DNA of 64,000 nucleotides from Malachius bipustulatus (Eukaryota > Arthropoda > Insecta > Coleoptera > Melyridae), in NCBI GenBank assembly GCA_910589415.1, contig OU342639.1, positions 19,166,268-19,230,267 of the forward strand. Reading direction: 5' to 3'. The first letter of the stretch is position 1. The number at the start of each line of letters is the position of its first letter. The translations under genes and the position numbers were made by a program. Of the stretch, positions 44,201 to 56,352 are shown in pieces. The notes under the pieces were generated by a model, which was not told the DNA's origin, made no database searches, and was given only the letters and a program-made list of their open reading frames with translations.

Positions 44201-47200
44201 TACTTTGGAGTATACAGAGTGTCCCATATGACAGTGACATATCAAAGTTATGTTTTTTTAAATGGATTGCTCCCATGTTATTGCAGGTTTAGATTATCTG
44301 AGAAGAGGAAATAAGATTGGCTTTTACAGTTGGTGTTTAAATTCAGTAGTTTCTGAGTTATAAACAAGTGAAAATCGTCATTTTTCAAGTTCAAGGCCCT
44401 GTACATTGAAAACGGTTCAAGATAGAGAAAAACGACTTACATGTCCCTATTTTAACTTTTCATGTACTATCCCATGATGTAGATAAAATGTTTATACAGG
44501 GTGATAAAAAATTTGAAAAATTCTGAGATTTCTCCACGCGTCGCCAAATAAAAAAATCAAAGAAAGTACAAATGTTTCTATACCATAGAATAGTACATGA
44601 AAAAGTAAAATAGGGACATGTAAGCCGTTTTTATCTATCTTGAACCGTTTTCGTTGTACATGGCCTTGAACTTGAAAAATGACGATTTTCACTTGTTTAT
44701 AACTCAAAAACTTCTGAATTTAAACACCAACTGTAAAAGCCAATCTTATTTCCTCTTCTCATACAATCTAAAAATGCAATAACATAGGAGCATTCCATTT
44801 AAAAAAAAACATAACTTTGATATGCCACTCTCATATGGGACACTCTGTATACTCCAAAATAATTTTAAACTATGGCCATTGTGATCCTGTACTTGAATTT
44901 GCAAAAATTTTTTGGAAAAAATCCATCGTTTGGCCTACAGAGACCGCTTCGAATAAGCTGGGACACCCTGTATACCAGTACCACTATGATATTAATTTTT
45001 TTCCTGTCTGTCCTTTAAATTAAATTCCCATTTGACCACTACACTTTCTACTTCTTGGCACAGTTGCCTGCTTTCACTTACCATTGCCGCTCCTCCATTT
45101 TCAATTTTCTTTTAAATTCTTCACAAGGCATTTCTGGCGCTACATTTGGCATAGGTATAAATTTATGATTATTAATTTTGTTTCTGCTATTTCCAATAGA
45201 TTAGATAACTGTCTAGTTGGAAGTCATTTTATTAATTCGGGTTTTCGGTTTGTTTAAGTTGATCTGTTATTTTTTTTTTTTGTAAAAATATTCACTATTC
45301 GCTTCCTGTAGATTTCCTGTCTTGTTAAGGTACGGTTAAGGCATGGAGTGTCATAATGAATGGCTGCTGTGGACAAATACACAAACTCTGCTGTGAAGCC
45401 TAAGCTTTTCAACTAACACATTTTGTATGTTTTAGGTTGCAGTGATTTATATGTCGACACGATTGTTTGTGAATTTGACACAAGTGTTCACGCCTCTCTA
45501 CTTACATGAAACTCTTGACATGACGGCCAGTGCCTTAGCTTTAATTCCATTGATTATGTTCCTTGGAAGTTTTTTCACATCAATGTTTATTGAAAAATTA
45601 AATAAGTATCTTGGAAGGAAGGTCTGTATCTATCCCGTGTTTATCTTTTTATTTAATTAACCATCTTGTCCCTTTATTGCAGATATCATATATATTAGGT
45701 GGTGTCTTGGCGTGTATAGCTTGTTTATGCATATATTTCCGAACTAGTGAATCTTTTGCAGATAGAGAAATTTATTTTGTTGCTGTTTTAGTAGGTAAGT
45801 ATTGTTTGATATTATTTATGATTTAATTACCGATTAATTTTTATTATAGGTGGAGGAGGTTCTATTATGCTAGTAACTAGCCTAGGAATCACTGCTGATT
45901 TGATTGGAGATAAAACTGACAGTGGAGCTTTAGTGTATGGAATTATGAGTTTTACAGATAAACTAGCTAATGGAATTGCTGTCATTATTATACAAGACCT
46001 GTAAGTTATTGATTAGAATTATTCCGGTTCGTTGGGTTGTTAAAGGTTACACTTGAATATGGGAATCTAATTTTTTGATAAAAGTTAAATTTTTACCATT
46101 AACATTATCAAATCAGGCTTCAGTGTTATATAAAATTGTAAATTCTTGTTGGATATATTTAGCTTAAAATATTATTAACACATTGACGACAACAGCGATG
46201 TTTATGGTGTTTTAATTCGGATGAAACAGGTCTATAAGGATATCTGATATTTCTCAATTTGTTTTCCGTATTATCGGACATAACCGATATGAGCCTCTAA
46301 GGGCTCGTTCCGTCATGAACATGTTAAAGAATCGCCCTATAACATAAAACTGAAGTACAAATTCTTCTTTAGTGAAAATCGTCATCCTTAATCCAACCAA
46401 TGGTGTTGGCTCTCCTCGTCAGAGCATATTTGCTTTACACACTCCAAGTTATGTTTGCCACTAAGACTGAGCTTCCCACAGTCATGCTTCTCTTCAAGAC
46501 CCCCATATCTCTCTGTGCGCGAGACATGCCCACGACACAAAGTAATATACGGTTTAACGGAGACTTCACATTCGGACATTCTTCGGCACCTTTGCCCTAG
46601 TGCAGACCTTTAGTCACGACACGACAACTAGGTCGGGGAAGGTGGTCCTCGGCAGGGCTTGTTGAGCTGCCAGTCTGGAGTTTTAAATCCGACGAGCTCT
46701 ATCACCGCCGCTAATCTTACTCACTGTCGCTCATTGTAAGGCCTCCCCCTATCCGCCACCTGGGTCACGCCACGCCTGATGGGTACCTCAACCGCACGGG
46801 TCTCGATGGGGCTATGTAGCTGATAGAATTTTGAAATTCAGTCACGTCATCTCATTAATTGTCAAATTTTCGTTCTCGATTACTTTTTTCTAGAATGAAT
46901 AGAAAGTGGTTTGATCAGCTGACAGTTTTTGACCGCTTATTTTTAAATTTTTTAATTTTAAATCTAACCACACTATGCTGGCAGTAAACTTTTATTCTTC
47001 TTCAGTTTTCAACTTTTTATAAAAAGCGAGTATGTACTTTAACTTGGAAGATTGACAAAAGATTGACCCCTATTTAGGAGCTCCTTTTTCTCTTTGTCGT
47101 GTAAACCACAAAAACAAAGCGTTCAAAAACTACTTCATCCCTTTCTTCATTATTACCTTACTCACTCCCGATCCTGAAGTTTTGCTGACACAGAATTCTT

Positions 47201-48215
47201 CTATCTCTTGTCCATTTCTTCTCTAATCACCCACTATCACTTTTCCAACACCTTATCAACAGCATCTTATTGTGCAGTTGCAGAGACACGGATCCAATTT
47301 ATACATATAACCAGGAAAATTATATAAACTGGAAGACTTTTCAAATAGGGCTGAAACTTATTTTTTCCTTATTTCCTCATTATTATTTTCAACATGAATT
47401 GAAATTACAATTATTAAAGAAACTTGGATAATTATAAAAATACACGCCAATGATAGCGAACAGTGCATAGAACTTTGACACAAGAAAGTATCTACGACTT
47501 AAAAGAGATGTCCAATTAAAATGACTAAGTATAACCTTCCATACTCTAGTAATATAAAAATCTGACAGTATCATAGAGTTCTAGTTTAAACCAAAAATGT
47601 GGTTCTGGTTAAGCTCGCGAAGTTGATAATTTTTTTGTTTTTGACGATTTTCTCAAAAATCTTCAATCATTTTGTAGGAACTTCTTATTCCTCCTTGTTC
47701 TAGTACAATAATATTTAATAAAAGATTAGACCTAAACGAAACATTTGTATTGTCAACGTCTCAAGAACAACAGATTTATTTTTATGTAATTTTTCTTCAA
47801 AATCACCTAAAATGAGAAGTAAACAATTTATATATTTAATTCAATAAAACACTAACTTTGAAATTGTCTATGCATTACAAAACACAGAGAAACATTATAA
47901 TTTTTTAACAATTTCCTTTTGTTTTTATTTTTATTGAAAATTTCTTCTCATATTTCAGACATAATGACTCTACCAACATTCTATATTATCGTGATATACT
48001 CTCTTACGTCTGTGGAGGAGCGGCTGTGTTGGGCATCTTGGCTGTGATATCTCTGTTCGCTAAAAGAAGGACAGGTATGGAAATAATTTATCAATAGGTA
48101 GTTGTAATTCTAGCAAGCAATTATTTAAACTTGTATTTGATTTCTTAATTTTGTTTATTTGAAATACCTACTTGTACTAGGTACTATTGCGAAACCAATC
48201 TCCAGAATAATGTAA
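41222..48215 (+). CDS. MFSD12: Major facilitator superfamily domain-containing protein 12 (9 exons)
   Basis: Exons: 41222-41425, 41487-41589, 41650-41857, 43192-43462, 45436-45621, 45683-45794, 45850-46000, 47959-48074, 48181-48215. All introns are GT-AG, phases match, and the product is 461 aa (human 480). I chose the ATG at 41222 (MDSSSHIL); a longer frame has no upstream ATG. The protein begins [20 protein letters not shown], characteristic of MFSD12. The TM2-TM3 loop has GYFSDRSDN followed by RYGKRKSW, the MFS motif A region. Twelve membrane segments are expected from alternating hydrophobic stretches. In mammals MFSD12 resides in lysosomes and melanosomes, is required for cysteine import, and affects pigmentation; in an insect a role in lysosomes or pigment granules is inference. 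Intron 4 (43463-45435) holds a hairpin MITE; intron 7 (46001-47958) holds a GC-rich block. Confidence 0.93.
44090..44972. mobile_element. Long-hairpin MITE in MFSD12 intron 4
   Basis: The termini are TACAGGGTGTCCCAGCTCAT at 44090 and, on the minus strand, TACAGGGTGTCCCAGCTTAT from 44972. TA borders both ends. The arms are complementary for about 380 bp each, so almost the whole 883 bp folds on itself; the centre (about 44470-44575) contains TTTATACAGGGTGATAAAAA, itself like an element terminus. Relatives are at 28876-31178 (broken) and a 45-bp piece at about 2370-2415. The TA flanks and CAGGGTG ends suggest mobilisation by a Tc1/mariner-type transposase. The open frame at 44492-44707 is palindrome sequence, not a gene. 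Confidence 0.88.
46380..46830. repeat. GC-rich block in MFSD12 intron 7, unclassified
   Basis: About 450 bp, far richer in G and C than the rest of the intron, with CCTCCCCCTATCCGCCACCT and GGGTCACGCCACGCCTGATG near 46742-46780. Open frames on both strands (46388-46600) resemble no protein I recognise. The abrupt composition change suggests an inserted retroelement end. No duplication or terminal repeat was found. Confidence 0.4.
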
Positions 48216-50504
48216 TGAAGAGCCGGCATTTATTTTGGAATGTACTGTGTCAAGAAGAAGTTTCTGAAATATTGCTGGAGTTCACAGTCAAGCAAATGAG
48301 AGAACTTCCAACTGCGATAATACCAAGCTAGTAATTATTGCTGCGAGGGGTTTTTATTTCTTTCCAACAACAATTTGTGAATCGGTGTGAATCAATAACA
48401 AGTTGTAAATTATGTGCATTTAAAATTAAATTTTCATCAGAAAACTGATCTGTTAATGATGTATACTGTACAAAGCTAGGAAAACACTTTTTGAAGTTTC
48501 CTCACCGACAAACCAGTCATTAGATTTTCTGAAAACTTTTACATGAAGCAAGCATCAAGGGTATTCTCGAAGTTCTACAACTGCCAAATTTGTGTATGCT
48601 CTACATTATAGAGTGACACAACTTGTGTGCACCCATGTACCAAAATCGACTTCGCATGATTTTCAATTGAAATTTTTAGCCTGCCCTATAACCATTGATT
48701 CAAACTCCCTGCAGACTCTCCGTTCCAAATATTTGCCGTTATCGATTTTCCAAAGCTAACATATGACTTCCATATAAAAAATTGATAATGTTTTGAACAA
48801 CTAAATACCAAATGTAGTTTTTTTTTGTATAATTGTTACTTTTTAAAATTTATATTGCATACAAATTTATTTAATTGCTTGATTTGGCGGTGCAGGTGTG
48901 CTATAAGATGTGGTAAATCCCTGTTTTTTTTTATTATTATAAGCTTCTAAACTGACTGCTTAACGAACACACCTGTATATTTAAATGAACAGATTGTAAA
49001 TTTAGTTTCTTTCCCAATTTAATTATTTTATTGCCTTGATCTAAATAGTTTTAAATTATTTTTTTTAAATTCAGTTTATTATATCAAAACTTATTGACAC
49101 AACTTTTGTTAAACTTGTGCTGTTAAAACTTCAAACGTGTGTATTATCATTCGGGAAAAATGCAGCTATTACATTTTATGTAATCATTTTAACACGTGAA
49201 TGGCCCGAGTACTTTCATGGAGGACCTTAGTGGTCATTGATGACGAATAGGTACATTAGAGATGTTCTGAAAAACTATGTGGTAATTTGTGCTCCACATA
49301 TCGGGGAAATTTTCCCCCATCCACACATCACTTGTGTAACTTTTTTTTTAAATCGAGTGGGAGGAATCTAATAACAATGAATAGGCTAGTATGTACTCCT
49401 GTCCTTAACCCAATTGAACGTGCCTGTGACGTGATTTAGGTCAGTAATTCCTGCTGCCCAAAACACAGAATAAGCATTATTTCTCAAATGATAGATATAA
49501 ATTTATTGTCAGTTATCAGTTTTATTGTCTCAAGAACACCCAGTCACTTTAAAAATATAGAGCTGGGTATTTTTAATTTTTTTTTTCATAATTACAGGAC
49601 AGGGTGTTTTTTATTAGTGTACCATCGTGGAGGATATGACAGGGAAAATATTTGATTTTATCTTTGTTCCTTTAAATTTGCGGGTGTATGTATGTCCATA
49701 TCAAACATCATTCATCAACTGCAGTTTGACCCAAAATTATGCACATATATTTTTTTTGCATCATTCATGTTACTTCATTTTGTTTGTAATCTTCATATTT
49801 TTGATATAAATCAAAACTTCACAGAAGTGACATTTGAACTGCCAAAATATCTTTATTTTATTTTATAATTTATTTTTATTAAATATTTGAGATTGTCCAA
49901 AGTCTGTAAACATTTATTCAGGTTAAAGGTGATGAACAATTTTTATACAGGAAAGGAAATAAGCCCTAATAAGCGTTTTCTAGAAAGCGGAGGCATTGAT
50001 TTCTAAAAGTTGAAAAAATGTATAAATTTTTTTGGCTAGGCTACCGAAATTAACCCAGTTTGTCAATTTAAAATGTCACTGACAGGTGAGATTTAATCAT
50101 TTATTTAACAGCTTTTGCATTATTTATATGCGTGAAACGAAACAAATTAATGCATGCCAGTTACAGGGTATTTAATATTGACTTTTACAGTATTTTCCAG
50201 GGCAAGGTCTGCTCAGTGGCTCTATTCCTGACTATAACAGTATTAACGATGGTCAAGGAGCAATAACTGAGTCGTCAACTATTCAGCCATCTCAATCCTT
50301 GATCACCTAGTCATTTACTTAAGTCTTGCTCTAGTTAATTATAGCTAAATCTAATGAATCTCGTTTCTTAGGTGAATTTTTTATTCTAATCCGTATTTTT
50401 GTAAAAAAGAATATTTATGTGTCGTTGATTTAATAAAATTATTACCTATTTAAATGCTGTTGTGTTTATTATTAATTATTGTACTATAAGATGTGAAGAA
50501 AATA
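48216..50504. other. MFSD12 3' flank and intergenic DNA
   Basis: The start contains the MFSD12 3' UTR; its end cannot be fixed. An element-terminus-like GACAGGGTGTTTTTTATTAG occurs at about 49600. The open frame at 49627-49809 is AT-biased and unrecognised. No other gene seen. Confidence 0.35.
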
Positions 50505-52003
50505 CAGGGTGAGTTTTTTTCAATGTTTAGTACAGGGATCTCGTAAACTACTGCAGTTAGAGGAACGGTTAAATGGGGAAAGAAGTGCAGTTTTATGAGC
50601 TTAATTCGAAACAGCTTTTGTTTTTTTGAAAATCTCCATGGCTTCCTAGATATTTAACATAAAGTAAATTCCGCGGATTTCTTTACACCGAGATAGCAGT
50701 CTTATTATTGGGATTAGAGAAAAATCGTAAAGGAAAACCTTTTAGATGATTTCATAGACAATAAAACGGCGTTACAATTTTTTTTATTTGTTGTGTCATT
50801 TTCGAGCTATGACGTAAACTTGTGTTTTTTTAAATGTAAGTCATAGTTGACTATGACATCATTCGATTTGTCTTTTTTTTCTAAATACAACGATATAAAA
50901 CTCGATATCGTTTTTTCGGGAAATAAAAAAGTTAGGACGGTTTTTCATTTTATTTCCTCAAATACGTGGTATAGGCGCTGAATTTATAGTTAATTTTGAA
51001 TTGAAAATCTTATATGAATTAATAGTTCAACGGGATAGCTAGTTTTCGAGAACTTAAAAAAAAATAATTTTAATTCTAATCTTTCAAAAATCTTATAACA
51101 ATACCTACCTACGCTGTAGAACTTTAGACTAAATATTCATATCAAAATGTGACGGTTGCTTAGCAACAATTTCCATTGAGCTTTAAGTATGAAGTCAGGT
51201 TTTGCAGAAGTTCTTAAATCGTATAACCTGCAAGGTGAATTACTAGTATGGAGTTTTCCAACCAAGAAAAGCGTGATATGATAGAATGTTATATTCAGTG
51301 TCAAAAGAATGCTGTCAGGGCTGCGGAACAATATTTTCTCAGATATTTTAATCGTCGTTAACCTTTTATATTCAAATGTTTCATAATATTTTCTAGAGTT
51401 ACTAGATGGCTATTAGAAAATTTGTAGCTAATTTAAGTATAATTGTTTGCATAGAGGATTACAAATTATTCTGCAAAATTATCTACGTATAATTTCAAAT
51501 TCAACTGAGGTCTATCAGTTATGCTTACATGGCCGCCTAGTTAAGTTGAGGAAATAAAACTAAAAACCGTCCTAACTTTTTTATTTCCCGAAAAAACGAT
51601 GTCGAGTTTTATATCGTTGTATTTAGAAAAAAAAAGACATATCGAATGATGTCATAGCCAACTATGACTTACATTTAAAAAAACACAAGTTTACGTCATA
51701 GCTCGAAAATGACACAACAAATAAAAAAAATTGTAACGCCGTTTTATTGTCTATAAAATCGTCTAAAAGGTTTTCCTTTACGATTTTTCTCTAATCCCAA
51801 TAATAAGACTGCTATCTCGGTGTAAAGAAATCCGCGGAATTTACTTTATGTTAAATATCTAGGAAGCCATGGAGATTTTCAAAAAAACAAAAGATGTTTC
51901 GAATTAAGCTCATAAAACTGCACTTCTTTCCCCATTTAACCGTTCCTCTAACTGCAGTAGTTTACGAGATCCCTGTACTAAACATTGAAAAAAACTCACC
52001 CTG
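50505..52003 (+). mobile_element. 1.5-kb foldback transposon with ~460-bp arms and a transposase amino-terminal fragment
   Basis: The left terminus CAGGGTGAGTTTTTTTCAAT (50505) and the right terminus, read on the minus strand from 52003 (CAGGGTGAGTTTTTTTCAAT), are identical. TA lies outside both. The arms, about 50505-50962 and 51547-52003, are complementary with only occasional mismatches. The unique centre of about 580 bp includes a small plus-strand frame (51248-51361) homologous to the amino terminus of DUF4817-type Tc1/mariner transposases. This is a non-autonomous derivative in which almost all of the transposase was lost and the terminal regions were duplicated or retained as long inverted repeats. 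The close arm identity suggests recent formation or ongoing arm conversion. Confidence 0.88.
51248..51361 (+). pseudogene. Transposase amino-terminal remnant (37 codons) inside foldback
   Basis: ATG to TAA, 37 residues beginning MEFSNQEKRDMIECYIQCQK and continuing NAVRAAEQYFLRYFNRR. This is the start of the helix-turn-helix domain typical of DUF4817-type transposases, where the next residues would read through a P-N-R-R-like segment. The stop falls within that segment, followed by unrelated DNA, so the frame is a truncation. It is too short to bind DNA as a full domain. It shows which transposase family the foldback derives from. Confidence 0.75.
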
Positions 52004-52199
52004 TATACACTTTAATATCTTTAATATTGCGAAAATATTTAATGACAGAATCTTTGGTAAAAAATAAACCAAAATTTTCTATTAATGTGTGCCATAAATT
52101 CACCCTTTTTGAGTTGCAGGGTTTTCAAAAAAAAAAATTATTTTTCCAGCGATTTGAATATACCTGGGGAACCATTATTTGAGGTTTGGAACTCGGCTT

Positions 52200-52460
52200 T
52201 TTTATATAGGTACATGTCTTGTCATTGATACAAGTTCCTAATACCAATATTTTGTCGGACCTCCCCTGGCTCTTATAACTGTCGTAACTCTTCTTGGCAT
52301 TCCCTCCACCAGGTGATGTAAAAATCTGCTGGGGAGTAGCTTCCCATTTTTCCTGTATAGCTATCACCAAATCATCCAAATTATCCATTTGTCCTGGACT
52401 ACCGGCGTTTTTAACGGTAAGCCCTCTTAAACAGTACTGCGGATGAACATCATGCAAAGA
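52200..52460 (-). pseudogene. Tc1-like transposase carboxy-terminal fragment
   Basis: Read on the minus strand, NLDDLVIAIQEKWEATPQQI (about 52386-52327) is followed, after a one-base frame shift, by HLVEGMPRRVTTVIRARGGP and TKYWY then a stop (about 52320-52240). This is the characteristic end of Tc1-family transposases. No catalytic core is visible in the preceding sequence. A dead fragment, distinct from the DUF4817-type copies. Confidence 0.75.
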
Positions 52461-55400
52461 AATCTCAGCTCAACCGAGAAAGTAAAACAGTTTTATCAGC
52501 CGTCAAACAACAATCAATAATAGTGACATCCATATTGATAAATAATAAGCCTAATAATAACAAAGGGACCATCTTAGTCGAAAACATGAAGTTGTTATTT
52601 TCATTTGCTTGAAAGCAACTCAACTTTATTTCAAATTTTCCTTAATACCAGACTTCGGAAGCCATTCAGATTTGGGTTAGTTTTAATACAACCCTGTATT
52701 TTCAATTTTAGTCCTTGGTCGATTATCAATCTTGCGTGTTCTTGTTTGAAGCTTAAGCTTTAAAATGACCCCTACATTATGAAAATCGGGTCACGGGTAA
52801 CAAAGTTATCATTGCCACACCAGAAAGTAGTTTCTTTGAGATCACCCTGTAAATAAAAGAAATAAGCGGAAAATTCGAAAACCATTTCGAGATATGAGGT
52901 TCATCTTCATGATCTTTGTGTGAAAATTAAAAAACAAAAATGTTTTATCAAATGGGAGCAAGCCGAACTTTCTGAGATTTTGAACTGTTTTATTTACCAC
53001 CTTATATAAACTTTGTGTGAAGAGTGAAGTACGAAGTTCTTGCAAACATACGGACTGATAAACAAGGGATTGAACTAGTGAACCACGCTCGAAACAAAAA
53101 TTGAATTGCTCGAAACAATACAAATTTTAGCAGTGCCAAAATTAGGGCAAATTTGCTCATGTAACGTTTCATTTGTTGAGCAGTTTAGTTACTAATAATC
53201 AGATTTAGTTATAGTTAGTTTGGACTTTTATTTCAACTCAGAAATAACTATTTTGGACAGCTTCATAATAAATGTTATCACTGTTATTTAATTATGGTTT
53301 GAAATTTCAAACTCTTTTAACTTCAAATTTAAAAATATTTTTAGTTATCACAAAATTTTAAATTGTCACCTAAATGGCGCTAAAAATGAATTGAACTATG
53401 TACTATTTAGATAGGTATACTTATTGAATTCAGAATGAGAGAGATTTTCTAAATCAGGCATTAATAACTTACAACTGCGTATTGAGAAAACTTAGTTGGC
53501 TATTGTTGCACGAATCCAAAATATCAGATCTAATTATGGATTGTGTCATATTGAAACCCGTTAAAAGTTGTAATGATATGCAATGCAATGCTCTTATTTT
53601 TTCTCTAACGCTACAAATAACGTCAAAAAACAATTAAATCGATAATTCAAAAATATACTTTCTCCAAAATATCTCGAAAACCAAAAATCAGATCACATTT
53701 CTAAAAGGCATTTGGTCCTCATCTTGGACACACTGTATATAAGGCCTAAAAAAGCAATTTAGTTTTTCATAATATTTCAGGAATTGATCGAATGTTGTCA
53801 AGTTTCGAAGTAACTCACTCTGAATAATAAAATAAAAATAGTATTTTATCAATTTTTATGGGTGAGTAAATAAATAAAAACAAAAATATTTATATATTTA
53901 TAACGATTTATTCAACATAAAGATTGGTTACATTCTGCACTTACCTAAAAATACATCAATGAAACCAATGAAATTAAAAATTCATACTTAGTGTTAAATG
54001 TCACAGATTCGGATAACAGCGGAGCAGAATTTTAAAGTGAAATGTACATCGAGAGATGATAAATGTATGTATGTAGATGGATATTTGTGTACCTTTTATT
54101 TAATGCATTTTTTGCTTCTATGAAAATTAAAAGATTAAAATGCAAAATGTTACGATGGACAAAGAAGTTAAGAAGCATCAGTAGTTTCTAACAGTATAGT
54201 ATCAACATTTTAAAATTTAGTCCCACAATCACTTTATATACTCTTTTGGTATTATAATTCTAAGGATTCTCTCCTGAAACGTGTATCATTCCATTCAATG
54301 TTGGTACCGTGTTACAAAAATACTGACCGCTTAAACAACACTGGACATGGGCACAGCAAATGTCATAATTGTCATACATGTCAAGAGTATTTTACAGAGT
54401 GTACCACCTTGTTTTCTAGATTAATTAATAATAATGGTTAGGTACCTGCTTATAATACTTACAGATAATAAGTAAAACTTGTTTACAGTAAAAATACTTT
54501 ATACATCAGCTCGTCTTTTTTCAATTATTCTTTGTTCAGAACTACGACTGCATTGATATCCAGTTATTTTACATTTATGACTAGCTAAACTTATCTAGTA
54601 ATCACACCTTTAATTGTATAGGCTTAGTAAATACAGTTAAAGTTATCATAAATTCACACAGGTTTTCTTGTGTCCAATCACTTAAATAACTCTCAATATT
54701 TACAAACAAAACACTTTAAACAGTTTAACAGTAAATATAATAATAAGTACCTAATTAATATGCTGTAATGAAAACGATTAATAATAAATAATCCATCTCC
54801 TTTATTAATAACAAATACTTTCAATACTTTTACAAATATCTACCTAATATTGGTATATTAAACTAGGCTTGAATAATTTAATAATTAAGAAAGTACCTAA
54901 ATTTTAGAAAATATCTCGACAACATAATGAGAAATAATTATTTACTATTTCCTTACCTTGAATTGGAATTAATTTTTTTTTTTAGTTCAGTGTGTATTTA
55001 CTTTGTCTACGCAACATTTATAATTGTCAAGAGCTATTGCTACTAGCGTAAGTATTATTGGAGAAAATAAATAGTTTTGTGCCGAAGATATCCACAAAAA
55101 TCAGAAAAGAATAAAACTGCATATTACAACAAGGATTGAAACTGTCCTTTAGGTAGAACAATAAGATCAAGTATTTTCTTACCGTAACAAGTGACTTACA
55201 ATAATTATTCTACTTTTCGTTTGTGTCATATAATTGCACAGATATTTTTTATTTATCTTTTACATAGGTAACAAAAAATTGACATTACTCTTAAGCAAAT
55301 AAATAAGTAGTTAGGTATGTCAAACAGTTTGGAATGAAAACCTGCTTGAAACCACACATTCGTTTCCATCCTGCAACCAAGTAAACTAACCTGAAACTTA

Positions 55401-56250
55401 TTCACGAAATACTTTCTCATACGAAATCAGAACTAGAAAAGGGTCCATAACTTAAGGTCACTCCCTTATCCAATAATATTTAAATACAAACTAATTGCTT
55501 CCTTCTGTCTTCAAAGATTTAGTAAAAAAAAAAGGTTTAAAACCTTCAATGTTCAGAAGGATGGGTGAAAAATACTAGGTAAATGAAGGATAAATCCTAT
55601 ATTAAAGCTAAATTTTTTCAACAAAGGTGTGAAACAATTGAGCTTATAAGGAGTTGACCACTATGTCTGGAAGAAACTGCATCATTTCTTTGCAGTGATG
55701 CAGGAGACTTCCTGCATCACAATCCATTATCTTGCCTACCAATCATTTAACTCCAATATAGATTGCATGAACAAGATCTTTGAAACCATTTTCTATGAAC
55801 CATGCTGTGTTTAGCAACATATTGAGAAATATACATTAACGCAGGGATACTCTCTGAGCTGGTCCAGCTTTCAATTTCAGAAACTTGGTTCTCAGTTTTA
55901 GATTTGATAGAAGAAAAAGCAAATCTTAGGTAGTTTTGGTAGTGAATAACTATAGCGGTTACTATTGCTAGGCAAAAGGTTTTTATTTTAATTTTTATAA
56001 GTTTTTAAAATAATCTAATCTTAAGAAACTATCAACAATAAAAAAACTTGATAAAATGATAGTTTTTCGTTCTTATTAATTGATGCCATAGGTGATATGA
56101 AAATTTCTGGCATTTGTAGGCTTCATATTTGCGTGCCTTGATGGAAAATCTCTTCTTATGATACGGAAATATTTGATAACACTAATTGTGTAGCTTTGAA
56201 ATATTAATAAAAAGAAAATTTGGTGCACCATCAAATTGACTTTTTTAAAA
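52461..56250. other. Intergenic AT-rich DNA with MITE ends
   Basis: No gene seen. Terminus-like strings occur at 52690 (ACCCTGTATT), 52845 (CACCCTGTAA) and 53730 (CACACTGTATATA), suggesting one or more small decayed TA-flanked elements between 52.6 and 53.8 kb. From 53.9 to 56.2 kb I see only low-complexity AT-rich DNA. The open frame at 52842-53123 is unrecognised. Confidence 0.35.
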
Positions 56251-56261
56251 GTGCAGAAGTA

Positions 56262-56352
56262 GACCAAACGCGGAATGAAACCAACATGTACGTCCCGGAT
56301 TCGCAGAAATGCTAATCAGCGAATGTTGTTTTCATTCCGCGCTCAGTCTACT
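56262..56352. repeat. Short inverted repeat, about 30-bp arms
   Basis: AGTAGACCAAACGCGGAATG on the left pairs with CATTCCGCGCTCAGTCTACT on the right, with a few mismatches, around a centre of about 30 bp. It may be a very small MITE or a stable RNA hairpin. No transcript context is known. Confidence 0.6.

Noticed and set aside
44492..44707. Minus-strand frame also seen at 30914-31123
   Set aside because: Its recurrence is explained by the hairpin repeat; it is not a conserved protein.
46388..46600. Open frames on both strands in the GC-rich intron block
   Set aside because: No family recognised; high GC lowers stop frequency, so open frames are expected.
52842..53123. 93-residue open frame on the minus strand
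   Set aside because: AT-biased, no homology, lies among MITE ends.
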